Origin: Gammaproteobacteria bacterium
Lineage (GTDB): Bacteria > Gemmatimonadota > Gemmatimonadetes > Longimicrobiales > Gaopeijiaceae
NCBI GenBank assembly: GCA_028820325.1
Contig: JAPPJO010000031.1
Location: 186,001 to 250,000, forward strand
DNA: 64,000 nucleotides
Direction: 5' to 3'
How positions within the stretch are numbered: position 1 is the first letter of the stretch; every line of letters starts with the position of its first letter. Positions 63,552-64,000 of the stretch are shown here, piece after piece. Position numbers and translations under genes: made by a program. The notes under the pieces were generated by a model. It worked only from the letters and a program-made list of their open reading frames with translations, did not search any database and was not told the origin of the DNA.

Positions 63552-64000
63552 GTGATCGAGCGGTGCGCGAGCCTCGAAGTGCATAAGAGGACGGTGGTGG
63601 CGTTCGTACGGACGCCGCGGCCGGGTGGGGAGAGGTCTCGCCGGAAGGAGACGCGGACCTTCAAGACGACGATGAAGGGCTTGGAGGGGCTGGGGGCGTG
63701 GCTGCTGTCGCGCGGCGTGACGGACGCGGCATTGGAGTCGACGGGGGTGTACTGGCGTCCGGTGTGGGCCGTGTTGGAGGACCGCTTCCGGTTGCTGCTG
63801 GTTAACGCTCGGCACGTCAAGCACGTTCCCGTACGCAAGACGGACGTGAGAGACTGTGAATGGGTTCCCCAGCTTCTGGAGTGTGAGCTGCTCAGGGGAA
63901 GCTTCGTGCCCCCCGCGGAGATCCGCGACCCTCGGGACCTGACGCGGCTGCGCAAGACGCTGGTGCGGGAGCGGAGTTCGCAGGTCAACCGGGTGGGCAA
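63552..64000 (+). mobile_element. IS110-family transposase, 5' part, truncated by the window end
   Basis: Open frame from GTG 63552 to the window edge (149 codons). The RuvC-like DEDD domain shows LEVHKRTVVAFV, ALESTGVYWRPVW and DVRDCEWVPQLL / LLRGSFVPP, as in IS110 transposases. The first catalytic position, normally Asp in GxDVHK, is Glu (SLEVHK), which may impair activity. IS110 elements have no classical terminal inverted repeats, so the boundary is not visible. Confidence 0.85.

Overview
The window is high-GC bacterial DNA with dense, partly overlapping genes, many GTG/TTG starts and TonB-type outer-membrane receptors, so it comes from a Gram-negative (diderm) bacterium. The secreted LVIVD-repeat and Ig-like proteins, the plant-type leucine-rich-repeat lipoprotein and the mixture of core and accessory genes look most like Gemmatimonadota, perhaps a sponge- or marine-associated lineage. 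That placement is an inference from gene style; there is no rRNA gene in the window to settle it. No tRNA, rRNA or CRISPR array was seen.

Layout. 0-8.3 kb is core metabolism: thioredoxin, argG-argH (arginine), aroF on the opposite strand, then a class I aldolase, rpiA, rpe and a TIGR01777-type epimerase. 8.4-22.3 kb holds what I read as a complete quinohemoprotein amine dehydrogenase (QHNDH) locus: a secreted LVIVD protein, the flavin monooxygenase qhpG, an FGE-like secreted protein, then (after an inverted SRPBCC gene and a PIN toxin-antitoxin pair) qhpA, qhpD, qhpC, qhpB, qhpF and qhpE. Every residue needed for the three Cys-to-Asp/Glu thioethers and for the cysteine tryptophylquinone is present in QhpC with the published spacing. 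22.3-33.4 kb carries an APC permease, an alpha carbonic anhydrase, an FKBP, a TonB receptor and a polyamine-type ABC transporter operon (ATPase, binding lipoprotein, two permeases).

34-40.3 kb is an accessory block with an AbiE-type toxin-antitoxin pair, membrane proteins (one frameshifted) and a GIY-YIG nuclease. It is bracketed by two exact 28-bp direct repeats that contain a palindrome also found at the qhpB start. 40.2-52.4 kb returns to metabolism: a VOC protein, a peroxiredoxin whose peroxidatic position is an in-frame TGA (candidate selenoprotein), glutamate synthase gltB/gltD, an aldo-keto reductase, a DUF2335 protein, and an NhaC antiporter coupled to a metallo-beta-lactamase-fold gene.

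52.4-64 kb is a mobile or degraded region: a structured leader in front of a 17-codon ORF with a Shine-Dalgarno fully complementary to the 16S tail, a large leucine-rich-repeat lipoprotein with an internal tandem duplication, a candidate Type II restriction-modification pair, several gene remnants, a small holin-like membrane protein, a winged-helix protein and the 5' part of an IS110-family transposase cut by the window end.

How it fits together: the QHNDH locus encodes a periplasmic primary-amine-oxidising enzyme plus the machinery that cross-links (QhpD), hydroxylates (QhpG), clips (QhpE) and exports (QhpF) its gamma subunit. The amine/polyamine theme recurs in the nearby permease, polyamine ABC system and glutamate synthase, consistent with use of amines as a nitrogen source, though that physiological link is inference.
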